Below, one piece after another: positions 15,093 through 23,244 of a DNA stretch of 64,000 nucleotides (positions are counted from its first letter, which is position 1; each line of letters begins with the position of its first letter). The notes beneath the pieces were generated by a model that worked only from the letters and a program-made list of their open reading frames with translations, was not told the DNA's origin and searched no databases. The stretch lies in contig JAJQDT010000067.1 in assembly GCA_021202075.1 (NCBI GenBank), positions 38,912 through 102,911 of the forward strand. Reading direction: 5' to 3'. The translations under genes were made by a program, and so were the position numbers. This DNA is from Lachnospiraceae bacterium (lineage in GTDB: Bacteria > Bacillota > Clostridia > Lachnospirales > Lachnospiraceae).

Positions 15093-15645
15093 TCTCGAAC
15101 ACCTCCTTCGTCCCGATCCTCTGTGCCAGCAGGTCTATGAACTTCTCCGTCTCCTGCTTTGATTTATACTCACTCAGTTTCCTTCCGTCCGCGCCCCTCG
15201 CTTTATTTTCATGCACTCCCCTGATAAAGACCTGCTGAGCTACGGAGTATGTATCCCCGTACTCTTTTGGCTCCGTTTCCATCAAAAGCAGCGCCCAGGT
15301 CATTGCGGATTCGAAGAGCGAGACGTTTGACTTCGCCTCTTCCAGGGAGCTTTGCAGTTCCTCCCTCATCTCCCGCTTCATCTGTTCTATCTGTTCGTCG
15401 ATGGAAATCGCGATCCGGCAGGTCAGGTCGGAAAGGTTGCTGGTCTGCACCCTCTCCTGGCAGCCTCCCCCTCCGGAAAGCGCGGTATACGCATCCGCCC
15501 ACGTAATCTCCGGAAGATGATCGGCTTCCCTCCGGTACTGCTCCGCCAGTTCCTTCCAGTGCAGGTATCCATGGGCAATTGCGGATGCCCTTTCATGATA
15601 GGTTACGGTTTTCTCCTCTTCCGGATTCTTCTTCGCCTTGCCCAT
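14998..15645 (-). CDS. Phage early protein with coiled-coil segment, unknown function
   Basis: 215 residues from ATG 15645 behind GGAGG. N-terminal helical part (YHERASAIAHGYLHWKELAE) and a central coiled coil (DEQIEQMKREMREELQSSLE). The C-terminal 32 residues are basic and overlap the ArpU-like gene by 95 bases. No catalytic motif is visible. Position between small early genes and the late regulator is its only functional hint. Confidence 0.7.
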   Translation of the reverse strand: MGKAKKNPEEEKTVTYHERASAIAHGYLHWKELAEQYRREADHLPEITWADAYTALSGGGGCQERVQTSNLSDLTCRIAISIDEQIEQMKREMREELQSSLEEAKSNVSLFESAMTWALLLMETEPKEYGDTYSVAQQVFIRGVHENKARGADGRKLSEYKSKQETEKFIDLLAQRIGTKEVFENGKDKAAGSKRKRNYGNGGTLQPLCGEQADG

Positions 15646-15665
15646 TGCCCTGCCTCCTTCCCGCC

Positions 15666-15983
15666 CTACAGTTCCCCGGACGATTTTGCCTTCTCAATCT
15701 CCGCCTCGATCTGCCTCTTCAGCTTCCGCTCCTCTTTCTCGGCTTTGCGCTTCATTTCTTCCTCGACCTGCTCCTTCACCTTACGGATTAAATAATCAGC
15801 ATCCACAGTCGTCAGCTCCGAATACCAGCCGGAATGGAAGAACCTCTCAATCCGCTTCGCCTCCTCCGCTGCGCCCTTTGCTTTCGGGTTCCGATAAAGG
15901 ACGCGGAGCTGGGATTTATAATCTTTAACCGCCTTTACGATTATGGCATTCGCCAGCCTGATATAGCCTTCGTACTCCTTCAT
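15666..15983 (-). CDS. Small highly charged helical phage protein
   Basis: 105 residues, ATG 15983, GGGAGG site. The first 65 residues (MKEYEGYIRLANAIIVKAVK, then RRNP-like and IERFFHSGWYSELTTVDADY) are a recurring phage sequence type. The last 40 residues are an almost unbroken Lys/Glu coiled coil. Overlaps the next gene upstream by 59 bases. Function unknown; a DNA- or partner-binding role is possible. Confidence 0.7.
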   Translation of the reverse strand: MKEYEGYIRLANAIIVKAVKDYKSQLRVLYRNPKAKGAAEEAKRIERFFHSGWYSELTTVDADYLIRKVKEQVEEEMKRKAEKEERKLKRQIEAEIEKAKSSGEL

Positions 15984-16116
15984 TGCTTTCCTCCCCGGTT
16001 TTCCTATCCTGCCTTGGTTTCCTCCTGCGCCGTTTAGCCCTATGGTATTCCGCCATCATCCTGTCAAGGGCGGCCCCGGCAGTCGGATCAGAGTATCCTT
16101 CGCCATTCCTATACAT
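15925..16116 (-). CDS. Small basic phage protein
   Basis: 63 codons from ATG 16116, AAGGA site. The protein starts MYRNGEGYSDPTAGAALDRM, a sequence seen at the start of many small Clostridia phage proteins. It then becomes strongly basic (YHRAKRRRRKPRQDRKTGEE), suggesting nucleic acid contact. It overlaps the RusA gene by eight bases and the next gene by 59. The longer upstream frame to 16206 has no ribosome site. Confidence 0.65.
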   Translation of the reverse strand: MYRNGEGYSDPTAGAALDRMMAEYHRAKRRRRKPRQDRKTGEESNEGVRRLYQAGECHNRKGG

Positions 16117-16516
16117 GGCCGTCCTTGATTTCCCCGACCTCGATGTAAATCCCGCAGGGCTCGGAAGACCATCGCTTCTCAACATACTCCTGGACAACCA
16201 GGGCATCGTCTTTCCAGAAACCGGTCTGTGTCATGCAGTCTTTCAGGAGCTTCTGCAGGTTGTCGGTATCCGGCTTTGTCTTTCGGAACTCCCCGTTCTT
16301 ATGGCTTTTGCCCTTCGGGAACAGCCAGATGACTTTCAGCGACACCGCACCCTCCATCGGCTTCTCCGGCTTATGCTGTGCGAGATACCCGCTCAGTGCC
16401 TGCCTTGCCTCCTTCACTTTCGGAGGGTCAAAGAACACCGGCTTGTTATTGACTACCCTGACCTGCTTCATCTGCGCCGTAACGGTCGGCGGATTCATTG
16501 CTATAAAAAATTCCAT
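16109..16516 (-). CDS. rusA: RusA-family Holliday junction resolvase
   Basis: 135 residues, the usual RusA length. The metal-binding acidic signature is present: KPDTDNLQKLLKDCM supplies two Asp and FWKDDALV supplies the third/fourth acid, with the usual YVEKRWS segment after it. RusA resolves four-way junctions during phage replication and recombination before packaging. Ribosome site AGGTGTG. It follows the primase-helicase after a 196-base gap and belongs with the recombination genes upstream. Confidence 0.9.
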   Translation of the reverse strand: MEFFIAMNPPTVTAQMKQVRVVNNKPVFFDPPKVKEARQALSGYLAQHKPEKPMEGAVSLKVIWLFPKGKSHKNGEFRKTKPDTDNLQKLLKDCMTQTGFWKDDALVVQEYVEKRWSSEPCGIYIEVGEIKDGHV

Positions 16517-16572
16517 TTTTCACACCTCGGAAAACGCTTTCAATTTTTGTGAAATCCCCCCATTCCCGTTTC

Positions 16573-16608
16573 GTGTGGGGAAAGGCGGCTGTCGAGCCTT
16601 TCCCACAC
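16573..16608. repeat. Inverted repeat between primase-helicase and rusA
   Basis: GTGTGGGGAAAGGC and GCCTTTCCCACAC form a near-perfect 12-13 base stem around a ten-base loop in the 196-base gap. Near it, CCGGAACGGAAT occurs twice (about 16620 and 16694). No T-run follows in either direction, so this is better read as an RNA structure or protein-binding site than as an intrinsic terminator. Confidence 0.5.
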
Positions 16609-16712
16609 ACGGAACGATCCGGAACGGAATCTGTCTTTATTTAAGGTCTATTTCCGTTGGAAGAAAACGGACGTTTTTTCCGCTTTTCCTCCCGGAACGG
16701 AATAGCCTGTTT

Positions 16713-18722
16713 TCATTCCTTTTTCTTTTCGTACTTACCGACCGTGCCGCCCTTGCACCAGTACTCATCCTTCATCTCTTTGAGCCGGTCCCGGACGCAA
16801 CGCTCAGTCACCTCCATGTACTCCGCCATGGCCTGCACCGTCACCGGCGGAAACGGGGAGAGGAACTCATAAGCCGCATTCACGGAGTCCTTCCGCTCCT
16901 CCTGTGTGGTATACTTGCTGCTCTTCATCAGGTTCGCCATGGGGCTGCCCTCCGGAGCGCATTTCGCCAGGTCACCAGCAGTGTCCAGCCGGTGGATCGG
17001 ATATTCAAACCAGAAATTAATCGGCTGGATATTCTCGAATTCCCGCAGGCTGGATTCCAGCCTCCACGCCGTCGCGTGACCGTCCTGGACATAATTCTTC
17101 AAATCCTCCGTCAGCTCCAGCTGGATCATGTCCAGCTGTGCATCCGGGTCCCTGGCAAATACCCCCGAACCGCTGGCGCGATCCATGGCCTTCTTGTACC
17201 CCTGCGCGCCTTTGGAATGATGGTGACAGTAAATAGTGGAACACCCTGTCTCTGTGCAGATTTTGTCAAACTGGTTGCAGAACTGCCCCATCTCAGAAGC
17301 GTTGTTCTCATCCCCCGTTATGACTTTGTAAATCGGGTCGATCACGATGGCGTCCAGCTGCAAATCCTTCACCCTGCGGATTAGCTTCGGCACCAGCTCA
17401 CTGAGCGGGATAGCATGCCCCCGCAGGTTCCATATCAGGATGTCTGCCGTGTTCGCCATCTTAATCCCCAGCGCACCGTAAATCTTCATGAAGCGCATGA
17501 TGCAGGAGGACGGGTCAATTTCCAAGTTGATATATAAGACCCGGCCTTTCCTGCACTGGAACCCCAACCAGGAGATGCCCTCCGCAATCGCGATGCACAG
17601 CTCCATCAGCAGGAAGCTCTTCCCAGCCTTGGAGGAACCGGAAATCAGCATCTTATGGCCGCGCCGCAGGATGCCTGTTATCAGCTCCTCCGGCAGCTCG
17701 GGAGGATGATCCTTGAAATCCGCAAAGCTGACAAAGTCCGGCAGTTCGTCCGATATGCCCTCCGCGAAATCCATCCAGTCAATCCACGACTTCCGGCCGA
17801 TGCCCGTAGCGAGGAGCCGCTGCCGGTTCCCGTTCCTCGTGACCCCTGGCATCCGGGACAGCCTGGACGGGTTGCGGTTCTGCTTGTCGATGGGGACGCC
17901 GTTCTTCTCCATAAAGTCGTACAAGAAGTCCACACGTTTGCGGTATTCGTCATAATCCTTCGCGTCTATGTGGACGATAGCGTGGAGGCTCTTGCCCCCG
18001 CTGTGTACCAGCGCCGCTATCGGCAGTTCCAGCTTGCGGAACAGGCTGTCCTGCTCCGCGACCGGGATGGTATCGGACTCCACCAGCGCGTACCGGAATG
18101 CCGTCACGTTCTCGTTCTTCACGCCCTCCCCATCCACCGGGTTAAACCGTATCCATGCGCCAGCCTCTTTCTTCCAGTCCCCGACGGTGGCACCCAGATC
18201 ATCCGGATGCCGTTTCAGGGTGGCGATTATCTCATCCCTGGTACGGTCAAAAGAGCCTTTGTACGGCACCCACCTGCCATCCGCATCCTGATGCACATCG
18301 TTGGTGACATATGCGATATGGTCTTCCGGCTCGAAGACCGCCAGCAGGTAATCCATCAGTTCTTCGGTCGGTTTCTTCTCCTCTGCAGGGGTAAACGCTG
18401 CATAGTAGCTGTCGCCGTCATACTCAATCGGGTCATCAAAGCCCATGCAGCCGTCCTCACCGAACGGCTCCCAGCCCCGCTCCTTCGCCATCTGGACGAT
18501 GGTGCCGCCCTTGACCGGGTTGCCGCTGCCATGGAAGCTCTTCCATTTCCGCTCACATTCGCCGGGATGGTATCTGGTGTCGTTCTTACTCCACTCATCC
18601 CACACACTGCAGTCCTGCCCTTCCTCCTTCAGCGCCATGCCTACAGCGATCCACTCCGCCCTCGACATGGAAGCTACATCCAGGAACTTCAGTGCTGCCA
18701 GTACATTGCTGTTACTTTCCAT
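16713..18722 (-). CDS. Phage primase-helicase (PriCT-2, AEP-like, RecA-like AAA ATPase)
   Basis: 669 residues. Residues 15-80 are a PriCT-2-type domain (SRAEWIAVGMALKEEG, DTRYHPGECERKWKSF). Residues 205-300 look like an archaeo-eukaryotic primase fragment (ALVESDTIP, SGGKSLHAIVHIDA, PSRLSRMPGV). Residues 350-560 are a RecA-like ATPase with Walker A GSSKAGKS (362-369), Walker B LDAIVIDP and a CHHHSKG motif. The C-terminus is a winged-helix-like region (VTVQAMAEYMEVTERCVRDR). It would prime and unwind DNA at the phage origin. It overlaps the SF2 helicase gene by about 10 bases. Confidence 0.88.
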   Translation of the reverse strand: MESNSNVLAALKFLDVASMSRAEWIAVGMALKEEGQDCSVWDEWSKNDTRYHPGECERKWKSFHGSGNPVKGGTIVQMAKERGWEPFGEDGCMGFDDPIEYDGDSYYAAFTPAEEKKPTEELMDYLLAVFEPEDHIAYVTNDVHQDADGRWVPYKGSFDRTRDEIIATLKRHPDDLGATVGDWKKEAGAWIRFNPVDGEGVKNENVTAFRYALVESDTIPVAEQDSLFRKLELPIAALVHSGGKSLHAIVHIDAKDYDEYRKRVDFLYDFMEKNGVPIDKQNRNPSRLSRMPGVTRNGNRQRLLATGIGRKSWIDWMDFAEGISDELPDFVSFADFKDHPPELPEELITGILRRGHKMLISGSSKAGKSFLLMELCIAIAEGISWLGFQCRKGRVLYINLEIDPSSCIMRFMKIYGALGIKMANTADILIWNLRGHAIPLSELVPKLIRRVKDLQLDAIVIDPIYKVITGDENNASEMGQFCNQFDKICTETGCSTIYCHHHSKGAQGYKKAMDRASGSGVFARDPDAQLDMIQLELTEDLKNYVQDGHATAWRLESSLREFENIQPINFWFEYPIHRLDTAGDLAKCAPEGSPMANLMKSSKYTTQEERKDSVNAAYEFLSPFPPVTVQAMAEYMEVTERCVRDRLKEMKDEYWCKGGTVGKYEKKKE

Positions 18723-20313
18723 CTGCTGCCTCCTTTGGCCTGTAGGTCACCGGATCAATCCAGTGCGGGATGCGCCAGTGGTTTTTCGCCAGCAGGGAAA
18801 TCAGTTTGTTGGCACCCTCGAAGGACCATGTGCCGACCTGCCGGAAGCCGTACCTCTCCAGGCAGCGGATCTGTCTCGGGGTTGCCAGCCCTTCGTCCTG
18901 CCTGCGTTTCAGCCGGTCGATCAGCAGGGAGGCATACCCGCAGTTCTTCACTTCATCCGGGAGGATGCCGCGCCGTTCCAGAAATTCCAGTTGCTTCAGC
19001 GATGGCGGGGCCGTCTCCCATGCGAATGTCGGCACGTATCTGGACAGATCCTCCGCCGCAATCGACATGGCGTACTGGATCGGGTCTACCAGCTTGCGTT
19101 TCTTCGCCCGCATCTCCGCCAGCTCCTTCGCAAGCGCAGCCTCGCGTTCTGAAAGCACATCCCGTTCCGCCTGCTCCTCTGCCTCGATTAAGTCAGCGCC
19201 CTCCGCATTCTCCAGGATGGAATCATCAATCTTTTGGGCAATCTTCTCATCCTTGCTGATGAGCGCCGACGGCCTGCAAAGGTCATGCCGGTCGGTCATC
19301 CATAGGAAATCCAGTAGCAGAAGTTCCTTCTTGCCGGGATAGAGCCGCATGCCGCGCCCCACCATCTGCTGGTACAGGCTGCGGATTTTGGTCGGACGGA
19401 GTACCACGATACAATCCACGCTTGGGCAGTCCCAGCCTTCCGTCAGGAGCATGGAATTGCAGAGCACATCATACTTCCCATCCTCGAAATCCTTTAATAT
19501 CTCCCCTCGTTCATCACTGGTGCCGTTCACCTCCGCCGCCGTAAGCCCGGCCTCATTCAGCATCCTGCAGAACTTCTGGGATGTGGCAATCAGCGGGAGG
19601 AACACCACGGTTTTCCGTCCCCTGCAGTAAGAAACCATTTCATTGGCAATCTGGTGCAGGTACGGCTCCAGGGCACACCCAATCTCCCCGGCGCTGAAAT
19701 CACCGCTCGACATCCCCACATCCTTGATGTCCAGTTCCAGCGGGATCATCTGCGCCCTGACCGGGCTTAAATAGCCGTCGCGGATTGCCTGCGTCATGCT
19801 GTATTCATATGCCTTGGAGTCGAAATACTCACCAAGGTTCTTCATGTCTCCCCGGTCAGGCGTTGCTGTGACACCGAGGATATTTGCCTCCGGGAAATGC
19901 TCTAATACACGCTTGTAGCTCTCCGAAAGGCAATGGTGCGCCTCGTCCACGATGATGTCCTGGAAATAATCTTCCGGGAACTGCGAGAGGCGTTTCTCCT
20001 GGCAGAGCGACTGGACAGAGCCAACCGTCACCGGGAAGAAACTGCCCAAGCTGGAGGAATCCGCCTTTTCCAGCACGGACTCCAGCCCTGTCGCCTCACG
20101 CAGCTTGTCCGCCGCCTGGGAGAGCAGTTCTCCCCTGTGCGCCATGATCAGGACGCGGTGCCCCTGTTTTACCTGTTCTTCTGTGACTGACGCGAACACC
20201 ACCGTCTTGCCTGTGCCTGTCGGCAGCACAAGAAGCGTTTTCCTGTGCCCCGACAGCCACTCGTCCAGGACAGCCTGTTTCGCCTCAGCCTGGTATGGCC
20301 TGAGTTGAAACAT
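18712..20313 (-). CDS. SF2 DEAH-box DNA helicase
   Basis: 533 residues from ATG 20313 (GGGAGG five bases upstream). Motif I is LPTGTGKT, motif II DEAH, motif III VTATPDRGD, motif IV-V region FLPLIATSQKFC and STDERGE-like GTSDERGEIL, motif VI QMVGRGMRLYPGK. A long coiled coil (EEQAERDVLSEREAALAKEL) links to a C-terminal region with two repeated PSLKQLEFLERRGI / ATPRQIRCLERYGF segments that may bind DNA. Typical RAD25-type phage replication helicase placed between DUF669 and the primase-helicase. Confidence 0.93.
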   Translation of the reverse strand: MFQLRPYQAEAKQAVLDEWLSGHRKTLLVLPTGTGKTVVFASVTEEQVKQGHRVLIMAHRGELLSQAADKLREATGLESVLEKADSSSLGSFFPVTVGSVQSLCQEKRLSQFPEDYFQDIIVDEAHHCLSESYKRVLEHFPEANILGVTATPDRGDMKNLGEYFDSKAYEYSMTQAIRDGYLSPVRAQMIPLELDIKDVGMSSGDFSAGEIGCALEPYLHQIANEMVSYCRGRKTVVFLPLIATSQKFCRMLNEAGLTAAEVNGTSDERGEILKDFEDGKYDVLCNSMLLTEGWDCPSVDCIVVLRPTKIRSLYQQMVGRGMRLYPGKKELLLLDFLWMTDRHDLCRPSALISKDEKIAQKIDDSILENAEGADLIEAEEQAERDVLSEREAALAKELAEMRAKKRKLVDPIQYAMSIAAEDLSRYVPTFAWETAPPSLKQLEFLERRGILPDEVKNCGYASLLIDRLKRRQDEGLATPRQIRCLERYGFRQVGTWSFEGANKLISLLAKNHWRIPHWIDPVTYRPKEAADGK

Positions 20314-20324
20314 AGGCACCTCCC

Positions 20325-20822
20325 TTACTCGAACGGAAGTTCCAGGTCATCCGGGATGTCCATGAATTCGTCCTCCGCCGGGAAGAACTTCTCATCGTAG
20401 TCGTAGAACCGCGTCACATCATTCTTGGAGCGTTCTTCGCCGTCCTTCTCATAAGTGGCGGGCTTGAAGTGGGCGCGCCCTTTCCTGCCGATGATGTCGT
20501 TCCAGTCGATGACAAGCCGCTGGTCCTTTTTCTTCTGGCCGATGCAGCGGAAGAACGACGCGATCTTCCACTCCATGGAGCGGTACCAGATCAGGTCAGT
20601 GAAGCAGTTTGCCACACCCTTGTCGGTACGCACCTGCAGGGTGAACGTGACCTTGTTGCATGCCGGGATTTTCTTCCCGCCGGGGAAGCGCCCACGTTCG
20701 TAATCGACAACCTCAAAGTTGTAGTCACCCTCCTCGAGGATAACGAACTCCTGGCCGTCGTTCTCGATGGCGTCATCCCAGTCCATAAACCCTTCATTGG
20801 GGTTCTGATGATTATTGCCCAT
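20325..20822 (-). CDS. DUF669 phage protein, probable ssDNA-binding or recombination accessory
   Basis: 165 residues, GGAGG site, ATG 20822. Contains the DUF669 pattern: ILEEGDYNFEVVDYERGRF, KVTFTLQVRTDKGVANCFTD and WKIASFFRCIGQ, then GRAHFKPATYEKDGEERSKN. This family sits next to Sak4-like ATPases and helicases in siphophages and is thought to have an OB-like fold with an SSB-type role. No separate SSB gene is visible nearby, which fits that idea. Confidence 0.85.
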   Translation of the reverse strand: MGNNHQNPNEGFMDWDDAIENDGQEFVILEEGDYNFEVVDYERGRFPGGKKIPACNKVTFTLQVRTDKGVANCFTDLIWYRSMEWKIASFFRCIGQKKKDQRLVIDWNDIIGRKGRAHFKPATYEKDGEERSKNDVTRFYDYDEKFFPAEDEFMDIPDDLELPFE

Positions 20823-20837
20823 AGCAATACCTCCTTG

Positions 20838-21833
20838 TTATTCTGCGGCCTTCTGGCCTGCGTTGATAAGCTGCAGTACCCGGTTCCAATAGCGGATAAG
20901 CCAGCCGGTAATGAAGCTGTCCGGGTAATTGTCAATAGGGTCTCCCGCCGCGCGTTTCCCCTTCTCAATGGCAACTCTCTGCACCTGCTCGTCCGTGACA
21001 CCGGACTCTGCCATCAGTGCGCGGAGCTGTTCGATGGGTTTCAATTCAGCCGGCGCATCCGGGATTGGCAGTTCAGCAGCCGGCTCTGCGGGCTGTTCTG
21101 CAGGAGCCTTTGCCGCCGGAGTGAAAATAGACGCGATTGCCTTATAATCCAGCGGCAGCTCATTGGGCAGCCCATGGCGGTTTTTCGCGTCCCAGCACGG
21201 ATGGTGGGTGGTGTACATGACACGCTTCCCACCCTGCACCTTGGCCTTCTCCATCGCGTTGTCACTCTGGACAACGAAAGTCTTATAGTTGCAGAACAGG
21301 AGTAAATCACACCATTCTTTCAGCAGCGGTGCCACCTGCCTGGAGAGCTTCATCTCCCATCGGTCATAGGACCCCTGCTCGTCGGGCTGCTCAAACTTGC
21401 GCATCTTGGCGTGGGCAGTCACCACGACATTCATCCCGGCAGCAATCACCCGGTCTAAAGCCGTCAGCAGGCGGGCGAACTCCTCCCCCACATAGGTGTA
21501 GCCTTTGCCGTACCCGAATGATTCCAGGCCGTTGACCTTGTACTTGTCACAGATGTCCTTGATGCACTGCATCTCTGCCCAGTCGGCAGTGTCGATGACC
21601 AGCGTCTTACAGATCCCAGGTGTCGCAGCCACCTCATCGACAATCATGAGCAGCTCCTCCCAGTTCCTGGGCTTGTCAACCCTTCGGACATCCAGATGGG
21701 ATGTCCCGCCCTCGGTGTCAATAAAGAGCGGGTTCGGGAACCTTGCCGCCAGCGAGGTTTTGCCCACGCCCTCCGCGCCATAAATCGTCACCTTCTGCGG
21801 GCGGTCCACCAATCCTTCAATGATTTTTAACAT
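20838..21833 (-). CDS. Sak4-like phage ATP-binding recombination protein (AAA_24)
   Basis: 331 residues. Walker A is YGAEGVGKTSLAARFP (19-34), followed by LFIDTEGGTSHLDVRRV, Walker B TLVIDTADWAEMQ and MNVVVTAHAKM. The core of about 220 residues is the RecA-like Sak4 family, which promotes single-strand annealing in phages. The C-terminal third contains an Ala/Pro/Glu linker (AKAPAEQPAEPAAELPIP) and a helical end (IDNYPDSFITGWLIRYWNRV). It is followed by DUF669, the usual partner. Confidence 0.88.
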   Translation of the reverse strand: MLKIIEGLVDRPQKVTIYGAEGVGKTSLAARFPNPLFIDTEGGTSHLDVRRVDKPRNWEELLMIVDEVAATPGICKTLVIDTADWAEMQCIKDICDKYKVNGLESFGYGKGYTYVGEEFARLLTALDRVIAAGMNVVVTAHAKMRKFEQPDEQGSYDRWEMKLSRQVAPLLKEWCDLLLFCNYKTFVVQSDNAMEKAKVQGGKRVMYTTHHPCWDAKNRHGLPNELPLDYKAIASIFTPAAKAPAEQPAEPAAELPIPDAPAELKPIEQLRALMAESGVTDEQVQRVAIEKGKRAAGDPIDNYPDSFITGWLIRYWNRVLQLINAGQKAAE

Positions 21834-21842
21834 AATGACCTC

Positions 21843-22025
21843 CTATCCTAAGCTGCAGGGATGGTCCCCTGCGTTATTGGTTTCTTTCTTACTGTCCCAG
21901 AATTCTTCCAGTTCCTTCGGAAAAATGTCCGTAGCCGTCAGCGTAGTTTTTCCCAAACCCTCAGCTCCGTAGATAAGCACGCCCCTGGGCTTAATGGCCT
22001 GTGCGATACTAATTTGGATGCTCAT
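21843..22025 (-). pseudogene. Truncated Sak4-like ATPase fragment (60 codons)
   Basis: From ATG 22025 (GGAAGAG site) the frame reads MSIQISIAQAIKPRGVLIYG, then AEGLGKTTLTATDIF, and stops after 60 codons. The Walker A loop IYGAEGLGKTTL matches the next gene's IYGAEGVGKTSL, but Walker B and all later parts are absent. It looks like the start of a second AAA_24 gene that was cut down, possibly by recombination with the neighbour. It retains a ribosome site and could still be translated as a small peptide. Confidence 0.6.
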
Positions 22026-22039
22026 TTCTCTTCCTCCGT

Positions 22040-22555
22040 TTACCTTAAGCTGCAGGAAACGGACTCGACAATTTCGCAGCCGGGTACCTTCGTCCCTGCG
22101 TTGATGAGTTTCTTCACGCTGTCCTTTGCTACCTCCGGTTCCGGTACGCGGTAGCATTCCGGCATCTTGTGGCGTTTCAGCCAGCGGATAGCTTTCTGTG
22201 GGTCTGACACTTCCAGCCTCTTGTTATTGCGGTAATACATCGTCGCAACTCCGAGCGGGGTCTTCTGTCCGCCGCATTCCCGCTTAAGGGCATCCATGAT
22301 ACGGCTTTCCTTGGCATCCAGGCGGGAACGGCGCTTTTTGAGCCGTTCTTCCTCCTCTTTGAGTGCGCTGGATTCTGCCCTCGTATTCAGCACCAGCTTC
22401 GCCAGGTATTCGAGAATCCGCTGTTTCTCCATTTCCAGGGCTTCCAGTTGCTCCCACTGCACTTCCCCCGTCGGCACGAGGATTTCCCCGGTCTCCGGGT
22501 CAAGCACCTCTTCGAAAATCTCTTCGATTTTCTGGTTGACTTCATAAAGCTTCAT
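22040..22555 (-). CDS. Siphovirus Gp157-like protein
   Basis: 171 residues from ATG 22555 (GGAGC site); the frame is open to 22735 but without a better start. MKLYEVNQKIEEIFEEVLDP, then a long coiled coil (EEEERLKKRRSRLDAKESRI), and GVATMYYRNNKRLEVSDPQK near the end match Gp157, a family linked to phage DNA recombination. It directly precedes the Sak4-like genes. Confidence 0.88.
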   Translation of the reverse strand: MKLYEVNQKIEEIFEEVLDPETGEILVPTGEVQWEQLEALEMEKQRILEYLAKLVLNTRAESSALKEEEERLKKRRSRLDAKESRIMDALKRECGGQKTPLGVATMYYRNNKRLEVSDPQKAIRWLKRHKMPECYRVPEPEVAKDSVKKLINAGTKVPGCEIVESVSCSLR

Positions 22556-22583
22556 GCTCTGCTCCTTTCCGGGGGAGAATGTT

Positions 22584-22802
22584 TCACTCCCCCAATGCTG
22601 TAATGACATCCTCCAGAAGACGATCCAGAGGGCTGCGCTCCGGTTCCTTTGAACAGCAGCCACAGCAGCCTGCCTTCTGTGCCCCTGTCCCTTCTGGCTC
22701 CGGCGAGTAATGGGTCGTACTGCTGCAGTCACCAAACTGGATGCTGACGCTCTCGATATGAAATGTCACGCTGATAGGCTGATTCTGGTTTTTCTCATTC
22801 AT
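22584..22802 (-). CDS. Small Cys-containing phage protein
   Basis: 72 residues, MNEKNQNQPISVTFHIESVS, a beta-strand opening, then a Cys cluster (AGCCGCCSKE) and a helical C-terminus (SPLDRLLEDVITALGE). It overlaps the stop of the NDT-like gene upstream. The CCxCC cluster could bind metal. No family recognised. Confidence 0.7.
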   Translation of the reverse strand: MNEKNQNQPISVTFHIESVSIQFGDCSSTTHYSPEPEGTGAQKAGCCGCCSKEPERSPLDRLLEDVITALGE

Positions 22803-23244
22803 TGGATATGCCCTCCTGTCTTTCTGTGGGGCGATCTGTTATGCCGCCCAAATTACCGTGTTCCTCAAGGTACTTTTTTGCCAGTTCTTCCGGTTCCCCT
22901 ACGGCAAGAACCGGGATGCCTTTTTCCCTGGCGATGCTGATTTCCTCAGCCATGTCATCTGAAATCCGCTCCCCCGCCACCCATACTTCATCAGCTTCTG
23001 ACAGCCATTCCAGGGACAGGAGTTTAAACTCCTGTTTCCTGGCTTCACCGTCAGTATCCATGAACCGGGGGAAGTAAAGCGCCGGTGAAAGCGGCATACA
23101 GCCGACCAGCGTGAGCAGCCTGCAGGTTTTCAGAATACACTCTGTATTCCGCCGCAGTTCCAGTGCCATCTCATCGCGTCTGATAGAGGTCGGCCAGTAC
23201 GGTGCGCTGACATAGACTTTTGTGATTGTGTTATCTTCACTCAT
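22795..23244 (-). CDS. NDT-like (DUF4406/DUF7768 type) protein
   Basis: 149 residues from ATG 23244. KVYVSAPYWP at the start, a middle with RRNTECILKTCRLL, PALYFPRFMD, and SEADEVWVAGERISDDMAEE followed by EKGIPVLAV match small proteins related to nucleoside 2-deoxyribosyltransferases: glycosidic-bond chemistry or nucleotide binding is possible, but activity of this branch is not established. The frame is open upstream, but the overlap with the neighbouring gene (ends 23237) supports the downstream start. Confidence 0.75.
   Translation of the reverse strand: MSEDNTITKVYVSAPYWPTSIRRDEMALELRRNTECILKTCRLLTLVGCMPLSPALYFPRFMDTDGEARKQEFKLLSLEWLSEADEVWVAGERISDDMAEEISIAREKGIPVLAVGEPEELAKKYLEEHGNLGGITDRPTERQEGISNE

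Noticed and set aside
17655..19259. 534-codon plus-strand frame opposite primase-helicase and helicase
   Set aside because: It spans two well-supported minus-strand genes and has no recognisable motif.
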